DNA of 64,000 nucleotides, from positions 6,634,001-6,698,000 of the forward strand of contig NZ_CP107853.1 in the NCBI RefSeq assembly GCF_036013525.1, read 5' to 3'. The translations under genes and the position numbers were made by a program. Below the pieces are notes generated by a model that saw only the letters and a program-made list of their open reading frames with translations, was not told the origin of the DNA and ran no database searches. Each line of letters begins with the position of its first letter. Within the stretch, counting starts at the first letter, position 1. Origin of the DNA: Nonomuraea sp. NBC_00507. Its GTDB lineage: Bacteria; Actinomycetota; Actinomycetes; Streptosporangiales; Streptosporangiaceae. Below, piece by piece: positions 15,062 through 23,651 of this stretch.

Positions 15062-16300
15062 ATGCCGACATTCGAGGAAATAGCAGGCTTCGTCAGCGAG
15101 AAGCCGCTCGCCACCGCTGTCATCGCGCTGCTCGGCCTGGCCGGGCTGGCGCTCGCGTTCCTGGTGCTCAGGGTCGCGTGGAAAGCCGCAGCCTGGCTGC
15201 TCGCCAGATACGTCGCCCCGCGTCCGGTCGAGGACGTGCTGACCATCATGGCCGCCTCCATCGCCACGGGCGTGTCCGCGCAGGGTATGTGGCGCTTCTC
15301 ACAGGATGTGCTGGGGCTCGACGGGCCGCTCAGGTTACTGCTGTTCGCGTTCATTGAGATCGCGATCATCACGAGCGCCGTCCGCGCCCGCCGCAACATG
15401 CGCGAGAACTTCTCCGCCGGCATCGACGGCATCGCCGTGTGGGCGCTGACCTGCCTGACCGCGGTGTTGTCCAGCATGGACGCGCGCAGCCTGCCCGAGG
15501 CCGTGTTCCGGCTGGCCGCCCCGCTGGTGGCGGCCTGGCTGTGGGAGCGCGGCATGGCCATCGAACGCCACCGCATCCGCGGCACCGGCCGCATCAACTG
15601 GCGGCTCACGCCCGAACGGGCGCTGGTCAGGCTCGGGCTGGCCGAGGTCAGCGACCGTACGACCAGCGAGGTCGACGCGCACCGCAGGCTCACCCGGGTC
15701 GCGCTGGCCGCCAAGCGGGCCAAGGCGCTGCGCGAGGGCGGGGCTTCCGACCGCAAGATGCGCCACGCGCTGGCCAGACTCGACAAGGCCATGGACCAGG
15801 CCGTCGAGCACACCGGCCTGGCCGTGGACCCGGCCCGGCAGGAGGCGCTGCTGGCCCAGATCGCCGCGCTCTACAACACCTCCGCGCTCATCGACGCCGA
15901 CCCCCGCGTGCCCTGGGAGCCCGAGGCCGACCACCACCCGGTTCCCGCCCGCCCGGCGCTGCCGCCCGCACTGGCCGAGCTCGTCAACGACGAGGACGAG
16001 GACGTCGAGGTGCTCGACACCACCCCGCAGGTCGTCTCCACCGCCGAGCGCGCGGCGCAGATCCGGGCCGCCCGCGAGTTCTGGGACCGGCAGATCGCCA
16101 AAGGAATCGTGCCGCGTACCGTGGACATCGCTCAGGAGATCGGCATCTCGCTGGCCACGGCGCGCGAGTATCGTGCCCTGTGGAAGCTGGAGCCGCAGGC
16201 GCACGCCATCATCGAGGCGCTGTACCAGCAGCACGGCATCGTGGACACCGGCGCCTTCCCCGTGCTCGGAGCCGACGGGAGGGTGCTGACCAAGCACTGA
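15062..16300 (+). CDS. Membrane protein with C-terminal helix-turn-helix-like segment
   Basis: A 412-residue protein I do not recognise as a named family. The N-terminal ~160 residues hold four hydrophobic segments (about 17-42, 58-78, 86-104, 120-145). The rest is cytosolic, charged and helical, with an acidic/Pro stretch (~280-325) and a C-terminal segment near residues 355-375 (TVDIAQEIGISLATAREYRA) that reads like a helix-turn-helix. The layout resembles membrane-anchored regulators or the Spd/DUF2637-like proteins of actinomycete plasmids, but no signature is decisive. A DUF2786 gene follows 21 bases downstream, probably in the same operon. A TTA codon lies at 15335-15337. Confidence 0.75.
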   Translation: MPTFEEIAGFVSEKPLATAVIALLGLAGLALAFLVLRVAWKAAAWLLARYVAPRPVEDVLTIMAASIATGVSAQGMWRFSQDVLGLDGPLRLLLFAFIEIAIITSAVRARRNMRENFSAGIDGIAVWALTCLTAVLSSMDARSLPEAVFRLAAPLVAAWLWERGMAIERHRIRGTGRINWRLTPERALVRLGLAEVSDRTTSEVDAHRRLTRVALAAKRAKALREGGASDRKMRHALARLDKAMDQAVEHTGLAVDPARQEALLAQIAALYNTSALIDADPRVPWEPEADHHPVPARPALPPALAELVNDEDEDVEVLDTTPQVVSTAERAAQIRAAREFWDRQIAKGIVPRTVDIAQEIGISLATAREYRALWKLEPQAHAIIEALYQQHGIVDTGAFPVLGADGRVLTKH

Positions 16301-16321
16301 GGGCACCGGGGGAGCACACGC

Positions 16322-17011
16322 TTGCGGGAGCGCACACTCGATCGCGTCAGGAAACTCCTGGCCAAGGCCGAACGCACCGACAACGACCACGAGCGGGCCA
16401 CGTTCATGGCGGCGGCTTCGGCGCTCATGGCCAAGCACGGCATCGACGCGCTCCCGCCCGCCGGCACGCGGCAGGTGCCCGGCGACCGGATCGTCACCCT
16501 GCCGGGCCCGTGGGCCGGGGAGAAGGCCCGCCTCGTGAGCCTGGTGGCGCAGGCCGTGCGCTGCCGGCCGCTGCTCATCGGGCGGGGGGACGGAGGGCAG
16601 CGGGTGCACGTGTTCGGGTTCGCCGCCGACCTGGAGCGCGCCGACCTGCTGGCGACGTCGCTGCTGCTGCAGATGGCCTCCGGGCTGGCGCGCGTACGGG
16701 TCCCTGAGGACGTCACGGCCGTGCGGGCGTATCGGCGGTCGTGGCTGCTGGGGTTCACCGACGAGGTTTACAGGCTGCTGTGCGCGGCCGAGTCGCGGGC
16801 CGAGGCCGACGCCGCCGGCACGGGCACCGAGCTCGTGCTGGCCGATCGGCGTGGCGAGGTGGAGCGGGCGGTCGCGGCCCACTACCCGAACATCAGGATG
16901 AGCGTGCCCCGCACCAGTGGCTCCGGGTACCGCGCCGGCGTGGCCGCCGGTCGCCGCGCCGACCTCGGCCGCACCGGTATGCCGGCCGCCACGGCCCGCG
17001 AGCTCACCTGA
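16322..17011 (+). CDS. DUF2786-domain protein
   Basis: A 229-residue protein starting at TTG 16322, with GGGGGAG about 8 bases upstream. The N-terminal ~45 residues match DUF2786: RVRKLLAKAERTDNDHERATFMAAASALMAKHGID (quoted in parts: KLLAKAERT, then MAKHGID). The middle is alpha/beta with a hydrophobic VHVFGFAADLERADLLATSL helix. The C terminus is Gly/Arg-rich with GYRAGVAAGRRADLG, a feature often seen in this family. DUF2786 proteins occur on chromosomes, phages and plasmids of actinomycetes; their function is unknown. The gene follows the membrane/HTH gene by 21 bases and is probably cotranscribed with it. Confidence 0.82.
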   Translation: MRERTLDRVRKLLAKAERTDNDHERATFMAAASALMAKHGIDALPPAGTRQVPGDRIVTLPGPWAGEKARLVSLVAQAVRCRPLLIGRGDGGQRVHVFGFAADLERADLLATSLLLQMASGLARVRVPEDVTAVRAYRRSWLLGFTDEVYRLLCAAESRAEADAAGTGTELVLADRRGEVERAVAAHYPNIRMSVPRTSGSGYRAGVAAGRRADLGRTGMPAATARELT

Positions 17012-17089
17012 CGAGGGAAATACGTTCTGGCGCCCATGCGCAGCGCCAATCACGAACTGATCGCATTCACTGTGCGCGAATGATCATCC

Positions 17090-17118
17090 TTGGCGAAGAT
17101 CCGTCATGCGTTTACGCT
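17090..17118 (+). promoter_or_regulatory. Sigma70-type promoter for the HAF-repeat gene
   Basis: TTGGCG (17090-17095) and TACGCT (17113-17118) are separated by 17 bases and lie 33 bases before the ATG at 17152. Both hexamers fit the actinobacterial principal sigma consensus (TTGACR / TANNNT) well. The assignment rests on sequence only. Confidence 0.5.
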
Positions 17119-17151
17119 GTGATCGTTTTGTCTTCCGCCTACGGAGTGATC

Positions 17152-18222
17152 ATGGGTTTAGCACGGACGAGCATCACCGCCCTGGCCGGCGCTCTCATCG
17201 TGGCGTCCGCGGGGCAGGCAGCAGGCGCGAGCCCGGCCGCGGCAGACGCGTGCCCGGCGACCACCGACCAGTGGCAGGCCGTCGATCTGGGAGTGATCGG
17301 CCGCGCGCTCGACATCAATGACCAGGGGCAGATCGCCGGTTGGGCAACCAACGCGGCAGGCCGTTCCCAGGCGATGATCTGGGACGACGGCCAGGTCATC
17401 GACGTGGGCACCCTCGGAGGTCCCACGAGCAGCGCATCGGCCATCGACGAGGACGGCCGTGTCGTCGGCAACAGCTACACGGCGGACAGCAAGGGCCACG
17501 GCTTTCTCTGGCACAACGGGACGATGGAGGATCTGGGCAACTTCGGCGCGCTCACCTTTCCCAGGGACGTCAGCCAGGGCGTCATCGTCGGCGACTACGT
17601 CGGCCTGCAGCCCGACGGCACCCGGCGCACTCATGCCTTCGTGATCCGGAACGGTGTCAAGACCGATCTCCATGTGGTCGCCGGCAGCGGGGCCTCAGAC
17701 GTCAACAAGGCCGGCCAGATCGCCGGCACGCACCGCCGCACTGAAACGGTCGGCCTGCCGGCGGACCAGCAGACGCAGCGCGCCTTCCTCTGGGAGAACG
17801 GCGCCGTCACGGAGCTGGGCACGCTGGGCGGAATCTGGAGCCAGGCCAGCGGCCTCAACAATCACGGCCACGTCGTCGGCCAGTCGGCGCTTGGCGCGGA
17901 CGGCGTGCTCCAGGCCGGATTCGTGTGGAGCCGCGAGACCGGCATGCGCTCCATCGAGGACGGCGACGGCCTGGCATGGCCGGCGGCCATCAACGACAAC
18001 GGTGTGATCGTCGGAACGCACGCCTGCGACGCGGCCGGCGGCGCCGCCCACCCGGCGGTGTGGACCGACCCTGTGCACGCGCCGGTCCGGCTGCCGGACC
18101 CGGCGGGAGGTTCGGGGACGGCCGCCAACGCCATCAACACCAACGGGGAGATCGTCGGGACGGCGATGTACCCCAGCAATCAGCAGCACGCCGTCCTCTG
18201 GAGGCCCAACGCCGCCGGCTGA
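17152..18222 (+). CDS. Secreted HAF-repeat protein
   Basis: A 356-residue exported protein. The ATG at 17152 follows ACGGAG and opens a signal peptide (residues 1 to about 27, cleavage around QAAGA or ASPAAA). The mature part is built from repeats of ~50 residues of the HAF type (pattern LGTLGG..S.A..IN..G.VVG...AFLW): for example VDVGTLGGPTSSASAIDEDG, VTELGTLGGIWSQASGLNN and AINDNGVIVGT, each ending in an FLW/VLW strand. Such repeats form beta-propeller-like folds of unknown function. The gene has its own promoter (17090-17118), a terminator after it and a TTA codon at codon 3 (17158-17160), so translation may depend on the rare tRNA. Confidence 0.88.
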   Translation: MGLARTSITALAGALIVASAGQAAGASPAAADACPATTDQWQAVDLGVIGRALDINDQGQIAGWATNAAGRSQAMIWDDGQVIDVGTLGGPTSSASAIDEDGRVVGNSYTADSKGHGFLWHNGTMEDLGNFGALTFPRDVSQGVIVGDYVGLQPDGTRRTHAFVIRNGVKTDLHVVAGSGASDVNKAGQIAGTHRRTETVGLPADQQTQRAFLWENGAVTELGTLGGIWSQASGLNNHGHVVGQSALGADGVLQAGFVWSRETGMRSIEDGDGLAWPAAINDNGVIVGTHACDAAGGAAHPAVWTDPVHAPVRLPDPAGGSGTAANAINTNGEIVGTAMYPSNQQHAVLWRPNAAG

Positions 18223-18235
18223 CCCCGTGACCCTT

Positions 18236-18258
18236 CGCCCCGCTGGCCGCGCGGGGCG
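18236..18258 (+). terminator. 8-bp hairpin after the HAF-repeat gene
   Basis: CGCCCCGC (18236-18243) and GCGGGGCG (18251-18258) form a perfect stem with a 7-base loop, beginning 13 bases after the stop codon. No U-tract follows. Position and strength suit a terminator ahead of the next operon. Confidence 0.6.
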
Positions 18259-18360
18259 GAGCACAGGGCCTGGTAAGCCCTTTCCGGAGCTCCGTTTGGG
18301 CCGGCGGGGATCGGGCATAAGCGCGCACACGGAACGCCTCACGATGAGGATAGGCATCCC

Positions 18361-19374
18361 GTGAACGCATCCCCCCGCCTCATCACCGCCGACGACCTCC
18401 GCGACCTCGCCCGTGACCTCCTGGTCGCGGCCGGCGCGCCCGCCGGCACCGCGGTGACGGTCGCCGCGTCCCTGGTCGAGGCCGACCTCGCCGGGCACGG
18501 CTCGCACGGCGTGCGGCGGCTGACGCCTTACCTCGACGGGATCGAGGCAGGCGTGATCGTGCCCGACGCCCGCCCCGAGGTGGTCTCGCGCCGCGGCGCC
18601 ACCGCCGTCGTCTCGGGGCGGCGCGGCTTCGGGCAGGCCGCCGCCCGGCTGGCCGCAGGCGAGGCGGCGCGGCTGGCCCGCGAGCACGGCACGGGCGTCG
18701 TCGCGATCAGGGAGTGCAACCACGTCGGCAGGCTCGGCGAGTACGCCGAGTCGCTGGCCGCACGGGGCCTGATCGCGCAGGTCGTCGGCAACGCCGACCC
18801 CACCGTCGCCCCGTACGGCGGGCGCCGCAGGATGCTCGGCACCAACCCCATGGCCTGGGCCGTGCCCCGGGCCGCCGGCGCGGCCGTGGTCATGGACTGG
18901 GCCACCGCCGCCATGGCCGAGGGCAAGCTGGGCCTGCTGCGCGGGACCGGCTCGCCGGCCCCGGAAGGGGTGCTCGTGGACCCTGGCGGCCGTCCCTCCA
19001 CCGACCCGGACGACTTCTACCGGGGCGGGGCGCTGCTGCCGTTCGGCGGCCACAAGGGGTACGGCCTGAGCGTCCTCATCGAGCTGGTCGGCGGCCTGCT
19101 CACGGGCACCGGCACCGCCTGCTCGCCGGAGTACGACGGCACGTTCGGCACGGTGATCAGCGCGGTCGACATCGCCGCCTTCGTCCCCCTGGAGAGCTAC
19201 ATCGCCCAGGTCGAGACCTTCTGCGAGGCCCTGCGTGCCTCCGGCCCCGGCGTGGTCGTGCCGGGCGAGCCCGAGACCGAGGCACGTACGGCGCGGCTGA
19301 AGGAGGGGATCCCGGTGCCCGCCCCGGTGTGGGCGGAGCTGGCGGCGCTCGCCTCGCGACTCGGCGTTCCGTAG
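18361..19374 (+). CDS. Ldh-family (malate/L-lactate dehydrogenase type) oxidoreductase
   Basis: A 337-residue NAD(P)-dependent dehydrogenase of the LDH2/MDHG family (YlbC/AllD-like), distinct from classical lactate dehydrogenases. The GTG at 18361 follows GAGGATAGG. Signatures: GHGSHGVRRL near residue 44 (catalytic His), ECNHVGRLGEYAE, MLGTNPMAWAVPR for the cofactor site, and FGGHKGYGLSVLIELVGG near 220. These enzymes reduce 2-oxo acids or oxidise 2-hydroxy acids, including ureidoglycolate and malate. It leads a three-gene group with an MHS transporter and an SDR, so it probably works in uptake and oxidation of one carboxylate; the substrate is unknown. Confidence 0.92.
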   Translation: MNASPRLITADDLRDLARDLLVAAGAPAGTAVTVAASLVEADLAGHGSHGVRRLTPYLDGIEAGVIVPDARPEVVSRRGATAVVSGRRGFGQAAARLAAGEAARLAREHGTGVVAIRECNHVGRLGEYAESLAARGLIAQVVGNADPTVAPYGGRRRMLGTNPMAWAVPRAAGAAVVMDWATAAMAEGKLGLLRGTGSPAPEGVLVDPGGRPSTDPDDFYRGGALLPFGGHKGYGLSVLIELVGGLLTGTGTACSPEYDGTFGTVISAVDIAAFVPLESYIAQVETFCEALRASGPGVVVPGEPETEARTARLKEGIPVPAPVWAELAALASRLGVP

Positions 19375-19449
19375 GCGCAAACCCCGCGGCCTATGGAGGG
19401 CCGCTGGACGCGGCCCACCCTGGCCTGACACGCCCCCGGAGGAGGTTAG

Positions 19450-20760
19450 ATGTCCGCCACACCCGAGTTGAAGCGCGTCGTCCTGGGCGCCCTCGTCGGC
19501 ACCGCCCTGGAGTGGTACGACTTCTTCATCTACGGCACCGCCGCCGCCCTCGTCTTCAACCGGCTGTTCTTCACCCAGGCCGACCCGGCCGCGGGCACGA
19601 TCGCCGCGTTCGCCACGTTCGGCGTGGGGTTCGTGGTGCGGCCGTTCGGCGGCGTGTTGTTCGGCCACCTCGGCGACAAGATCGGCCGCCGCTCCACGCT
19701 GATCATCACGACCGTCATCATGGGCGTGTCCACCGGCCTGATCGGCCTGCTGCCCACCTACCCCGCCATCGGCGTGGCGGCGCCCATCCTCCTCACGCTC
19801 CTCCGCGTCTGCCAGGGACTCGGGGCGGGCGCGGAGTTCGGCGGCGCGGCCACGCTGCTGGCCGAGCACGCCCCGCCGGGACCGCGCGGCTACTACGCCT
19901 CCTACGCCCAGACCGGCGTGCAGATCGGCCTCGTGCTCGGCACGTCGGCGTTCCTGCTGGTGCGGCTCCTGCCCGAGGAGGACTTCCTGTCCTGGGGCTG
20001 GCGGCTGCCGTTCCTGGTGAGCTTCGCGCTCATCGGGGTGGCCCTGTACGTGCGGCTACGGGTGGCCGAGTCGCCGGTGTTCCGCGACATGGAGCGGAGC
20101 CGTGAGATCGTCAAACTGCCGATCAGGGACGCGATCGTCCGCTACCCGCGCAACTTCCTCATCGGGGTCGGGGCGCACATCTGCGACACGGCCGTGGTGT
20201 ACACGCTGTCCACGTTCAGCGTCGCGTACGCCATCGCCGAGCTCGGCCTGTCCAACCGGACGGCGCTGCTGGGCGTCATCCTGTTCGGGCTGACCGTGAT
20301 CGTGCTCCAGCCCGTGTACGGGCATCTGTCCGACCGGGTGGGGCGGCGGCCGCTCAACCTGTTCAGCGTGGTGTTCGTGGCGCTCTTCGTCTACCCGTAC
20401 TTCCTCATGGTCGGCACCGGCGTGCCCATGGTGGTGTGGCTCGCCATGATGATCATGGGGGCGTTCGGGTTCGCGCCGCAGGTGGCCGTGCAGCCGGTGT
20501 TCTACGCCGAGTTGTTCGGCGCCCGGGTGCGCTACACCGGGTTCGCCGCCTCGCGCGAGCTGGGGGCGGCGCTGGCCGGGTTCTCGCCCCTGATCGGCGC
20601 GGCGCTCGCGGCGCGGCTCGACGGGGCTCCGTGGCTGGTCGCGGCGTTCCTGATCGCGACGGCGTTGATCTCGTTCGGGGCGTTCTGGGCCTCGCGGGAA
20701 ACCAAGGATCTGGACATCGCGGCCGTCGACCCGGTGCGGCGTCCTGTCGTGGAGGAGTAG
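19450..20760 (+). CDS. MFS transporter, metabolite:H+ symporter (MHS) family
   Basis: A 436-residue inner-membrane transporter with twelve predicted helices. The N terminus carries the MHS signature VGTALEWYDFFIYGTAAALVF; the loop 2/3 motif reads FGHLGDKIGRR and the mirrored one GHLSDRVGRRPL. Family members (ProP, ShiA, KgtP types) move osmolytes or carboxylates with protons. ATG 19450 has the strong site GGAGGAGG. It stands 75 bases after the Ldh-type gene and 3 bases before the SDR gene, so a shared catabolic substrate, probably an organic acid, is likely. Confidence 0.93.
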   Translation: MSATPELKRVVLGALVGTALEWYDFFIYGTAAALVFNRLFFTQADPAAGTIAAFATFGVGFVVRPFGGVLFGHLGDKIGRRSTLIITTVIMGVSTGLIGLLPTYPAIGVAAPILLTLLRVCQGLGAGAEFGGAATLLAEHAPPGPRGYYASYAQTGVQIGLVLGTSAFLLVRLLPEEDFLSWGWRLPFLVSFALIGVALYVRLRVAESPVFRDMERSREIVKLPIRDAIVRYPRNFLIGVGAHICDTAVVYTLSTFSVAYAIAELGLSNRTALLGVILFGLTVIVLQPVYGHLSDRVGRRPLNLFSVVFVALFVYPYFLMVGTGVPMVVWLAMMIMGAFGFAPQVAVQPVFYAELFGARVRYTGFAASRELGAALAGFSPLIGAALAARLDGAPWLVAAFLIATALISFGAFWASRETKDLDIAAVDPVRRPVVEE

Positions 20761-20763
20761 GTC

Positions 20764-21528
20764 ATGGACATCAACGGCAGCGTCGCCGTGATCACCGGCG
20801 GCGGCACCGGCATCGGCGCGGCCGTCGCCGAAAGCCTGGCCAGGAAGGGCGCGGAGGCCGTGGTGGTCAACTACTCGCGCTCGGCGGCGGACGCCCAGGC
20901 GACCGTCGCCCGCCTGGCCGGCCTGGGCTGCAAGGCCGAGGCCATGGCCGCCGACGTGGCCGACGACGCCGCCGTGCGGCGCATGGCCGAGCGGGTCCGC
21001 GACCGGTACGGGCGCGTCGACGTGCTGGTGTGCAACGCGGGGACGACCAAGTGGGTGCCGTTCCCCGACCTGGAGGGGCTCACCGACGACGTGTGGCGGC
21101 ACGTCATGGGCGTCAACCTCATGGGGCCCTTCTACTGCGCCCGCGCCTTCGCCTCCGACCTGCGGGCCGCCCACGGCGCCATCGTCAACGTGTCCTCCAT
21201 CGCCGGGATCCTCGCCACCGGCTCCTCGATGGCGTACGGCGTCAGCAAGGCCGCCCTGATCCAGCTCACCCGTGACCTGGCGGTCGCCCTGGGACCTGAG
21301 GTGCGGGTGAACGCGGTCGCGCCCGGCATCGTGGCGACCCGCTGGCACATCGACCGGGTGGGGCAGCAGGGGTTCGCGGAGATGACGGCGCGGGAGGAGG
21401 CCAAGGCGCCGCTGCGGCGCACGGCCCAGCCCGAGCACATCGCCCAGATGGTGACCGCCTTACTGGAGGCGGACATGGTGACGGGGGAGGTGCTCGTGGG
21501 CGACGGCGGCCGCCACCTGACCTACTGA
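20764..21528 (+). CDS. SDR-family oxidoreductase
   Basis: A complete 254-residue classical SDR. The NAD(P)-binding loop GGGTGIG is at residues 12-18, CNAG near 93, the catalytic Ser in NVSSIAG near 142, and YGVSK near residues 159-163; the C terminus has the usual GEVLVGDGG. The presence of an Asn after the first strand (VVNYSRS) does not settle NAD versus NADP. GGAGGAGTAGGTC precedes the ATG, which lies three bases after the transporter stop. It probably catalyses one oxidation step for the imported substrate of this operon. A rare TTA codon occurs at 21460-21462. Confidence 0.93.
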   Translation: MDINGSVAVITGGGTGIGAAVAESLARKGAEAVVVNYSRSAADAQATVARLAGLGCKAEAMAADVADDAAVRRMAERVRDRYGRVDVLVCNAGTTKWVPFPDLEGLTDDVWRHVMGVNLMGPFYCARAFASDLRAAHGAIVNVSSIAGILATGSSMAYGVSKAALIQLTRDLAVALGPEVRVNAVAPGIVATRWHIDRVGQQGFAEMTAREEAKAPLRRTAQPEHIAQMVTALLEADMVTGEVLVGDGGRHLTY

Positions 21529-21539
21529 CGCCACTGCCC

Positions 21540-21693
21540 GTGCTGCGCCGCCCGTGCTGCGCCGCCCGCGCTGCGCCGCCCGTGCTGCGCCGCCCGTGCT
21601 GCGCCGCCCGTGCTGCGCCGCCCGTGCTGCGCCGCCCGTGCTGCGCCGCCCGCGCTGCGCCGCCCGCGTTGCGCCGCCCGCGTTGCGCCGCCC
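21540..21693. repeat. Tandem array of eleven 14-bp units (GTGCTGCGCCGCCC)
   Basis: Eleven full head-to-tail copies of a 14-base unit, GTGCTGCGCCGCCC or variants with GCGCTG or GCGTTG at the start, run from 21540 to 21693, with a twelfth decaying copy to about 21704. The period is not a multiple of three and no gene is supported across it. The variants are ordered: GTG forms dominate the left, GCG forms the right, as expected from stepwise duplication. Confidence 0.95.
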
Positions 21694-21854
21694 GCGTTGC
21701 GCTGTGCTGCGTTGCCTCGTCCGTGGCGCCTGGCTGCCCCGCTGCTTTCGTGTGGGACGCAGCCAGCGCCGTGGCGGTGTGCTCCTGGGCGGTGCGGAGG
21801 GTCAACGGCGCGTGCGTTCGGCGGAAGCGCCCGGGTGGCCGTCCGAGGCGGTGG

Positions 21855-21897
21855 GCCATCGGACAACAGGCGAGCCGAACCGCGGGTGTCCGATGGC
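21855..21897. terminator. 11-bp perfect inverted repeat between convergent genes
   Basis: GCCATCGGACA (21855-21865) and TGTCCGATGGC (21887-21897) are perfect complements around a 21-base loop, 28 bases beyond the 3' end of phosphoglucomutase. It could act as a terminator for that gene (minus strand) and for the SDR operon (plus strand). The large loop is unusual for a terminator, so a protein-binding role is not excluded. Confidence 0.5.
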
Positions 21898-21924
21898 AGT
21901 CGGAAAAGGGGCCAGGGCCGGCGG

Positions 21925-23553
21925 TCAGCTGAGGGCGGCGGAGACCAGGGAGCGGGCCTCTTCCTGGACCTTGGCCAGATGGTCGGGCCCGCGGAAGGAC
22001 TCGGCGTAGATCTTGTAGACATCCTCCGTCCCCGAAGGCCGCGCCGCGAACCAGGCGCTCTCCGTCGACACCTTCACCCCGCCCAGCGACGCCCCATTCC
22101 CCGGGGCGGCCGTCTGCACCGCCGTGATGGGCTCGCCCGCCAGCGACGACGCCGTCACCTGCTCGGCCGACAGCTTCCCGAGCACGGCCTTCTCCTCACG
22201 CGTCGCCGGCGCGTCCACCCGCGCGTACGCCGGCTCGCCGAACCGCCCCACCAGCTCCTTGTAATGTGCGCTCGGCGACTTGCCGGTGACGGCCAGGATC
22301 TCCGACGCCAGCAGCGCCAGGATGATCCCGTCCTTGTCGGTCGACCACACCGACCCGTCCCGCCGCAGGAAGGACGCCCCGGCGCTCTCCTCGCCCCCGA
22401 ACCCGAGCGACCCGTCCAGCAGCCCCGGCACGAACCACTTGAAGCCCACCGGCACCTCGTACAGCCGCCGCCCCAGCGACTGGGCGACCCGGTCGATGAT
22501 GCCGCTGCTGACCATGGTCTTGCCGATCCCGGCGTCGGACGGCCAGCCGTCACGGTGGGTGTACAGGTAGGAGATGGCGACCGCCAGGTAGTGGTTGGGG
22601 TTCAGCAGCCCGCCGTCCGGGGTGACGATGCCGTGGCGGTCCGCATCGGCATCGTTTCCTGTGGAAATATCGTATTTGTCCCGGTTGGCGATCAGCGACG
22701 CCATCGCGTACGGCGACGAGCAGTCCATCCGGATCTTGCCGTCCCAGTCGAGCGTCATGAACCGCCACGTGGGATCGACGAGGGGGTTCACCACGGTCAG
22801 GTCCAGGCCGTGCCGCTCGGCGATCTCCCCCCAGTACGCCACGCTCGCCCCGCCCAGCGGATCGGCCCCGATCCGCACCCCGGCCGACCTGATCGCGTCC
22901 AGGTCCAGCACCGACGGCAGGTCGTCCACGTACGAGCCGAGGAAGTCGTACCGGCCCGCCCTGTCCAAGGCCTTCGTGTACGGGATCCGCCGCACGGCGC
23001 TCATGTCGCTCAGCAGCCGGTTGGCCCGATCCTGGATCCACGAGGTCGCGTCGGTGTCGGCGGGCCCGCCGTGCGGCGGGTTGTACTTGAACCCGCCGTC
23101 CGCCGGCGGATTGTGCGACGGCGTGATCACGACGCCGTCCGCCAGCCCCGACCTCCGCCCCCGGTTGTGCGCCAGGATGGCGTGCGAGACGGCGGGCGTG
23201 GGCGCGTAGCCGTCTCGCGTGTCGATCAGCACCTCGACCTCGTTGGCCGCGAACACCTCCAGCGCCGACACCCGCGCAGGCTCCGACAGCGCGTGCGTGT
23301 CGATGCCCAGGAACAGCGGCCCGTCCGACCCCTGCTCGCGCCGGTATTCGCAGATGGCCTGGCTGGTGGCCAGGATGTGGTCCTCGTTGAACGCGGTGTT
23401 GAACGACGAACCCCGGTGCCCCGACGTGCCGAACGCGACCCGCTGCCCCACCTCCTCCGGATCGGGACGCAGGGCGTAATAGGACGTCACCAGCCGGGCG
23501 ACGTCGACCAGGTCGGCAGGCTGAGCGGGCTGTCCGGCGCGTTCGTGGGTCAT
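21925..23553 (-). CDS. pgm: Phosphoglucomutase, alpha-D-glucose phosphate-specific
   Basis: A 542-residue enzyme, the usual length of the Pgm family (E. coli Pgm 546). It interconverts glucose-1-phosphate and glucose-6-phosphate, feeding glycogen, trehalose and UDP-sugar synthesis. Signatures in order: [10 protein letters not shown] near residue 41, the phosphoserine loop [14 protein letters not shown] near 144, the Mg2+ loop NDADADRHG, the sugar-binding [11 protein letters not shown] and the C-terminal phosphate loop [11 protein letters not shown]. The ATG at 23553 opens MTHERAGQ, typical for the family; the open frame upstream is not conserved in character. It stands alone, convergent with the SDR gene and divergent from the F420 oxidoreductase. 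Confidence 0.96.
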   Translation of the reverse strand: MTHERAGQPAQPADLVDVARLVTSYYALRPDPEEVGQRVAFGTSGHRGSSFNTAFNEDHILATSQAICEYRREQGSDGPLFLGIDTHALSEPARVSALEVFAANEVEVLIDTRDGYAPTPAVSHAILAHNRGRRSGLADGVVITPSHNPPADGGFKYNPPHGGPADTDATSWIQDRANRLLSDMSAVRRIPYTKALDRAGRYDFLGSYVDDLPSVLDLDAIRSAGVRIGADPLGGASVAYWGEIAERHGLDLTVVNPLVDPTWRFMTLDWDGKIRMDCSSPYAMASLIANRDKYDISTGNDADADRHGIVTPDGGLLNPNHYLAVAISYLYTHRDGWPSDAGIGKTMVSSGIIDRVAQSLGRRLYEVPVGFKWFVPGLLDGSLGFGGEESAGASFLRRDGSVWSTDKDGIILALLASEILAVTGKSPSAHYKELVGRFGEPAYARVDAPATREEKAVLGKLSAEQVTASSLAGEPITAVQTAAPGNGASLGGVKVSTESAWFAARPSGTEDVYKIYAESFRGPDHLAKVQEEARSLVSAALS

Positions 23554-23631
23554 GTAGGCCACTTTACAAACGTGCTCGGCTCCGGGGGATGACCGTATGG
23601 CGGCCGGGGAATGTAGATTCGCGTCAGCCAC

Positions 23632-23646
23632 CAGAACGGAGTTCTG
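23632..23646 (+). promoter_or_regulatory. Small hairpin CAGAAC-GGA-GTTCTG over the ribosome site
   Basis: Perfect 6-base arms (23632-23637 and 23641-23646) enclose GGA. The likely Shine-Dalgarno GGAG (23638-23641) of the F420 oxidoreductase gene lies in the loop and first stem base, 10 bases before its ATG. It could present or hide the ribosome site, or be a protein-binding palindrome; sequence alone does not decide. Confidence 0.35.
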
Positions 23647-23651
23647 TAACT

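Larger units (their letters stand above)
21529..21924. other. 396-bp gap between convergent genes: tandem repeat, then hairpins
   Basis: No gene is supported. The first part is the 14-bp tandem array (21540-21693). After it comes a bulged inverted repeat with TGGCTG (21731-21736) and CAGCCA (21760-21765), extended by GGCGC/GCGCC, then an 11-bp hairpin at 21855-21897. The SDR gene and phosphoglucomutase gene converge here, so the hairpins probably end transcription from both sides. Confidence 0.6.

Noticed and set aside
15062..17011. Integrated plasmid or ICE
   Set aside because: DUF2786 and a membrane protein alone are not enough; no replication, transfer, integrase gene or att repeat was found around them.
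21540..21704. CRISPR array
   Set aside because: The units are 14 bases head to tail with no spacers, and no cas genes are present.
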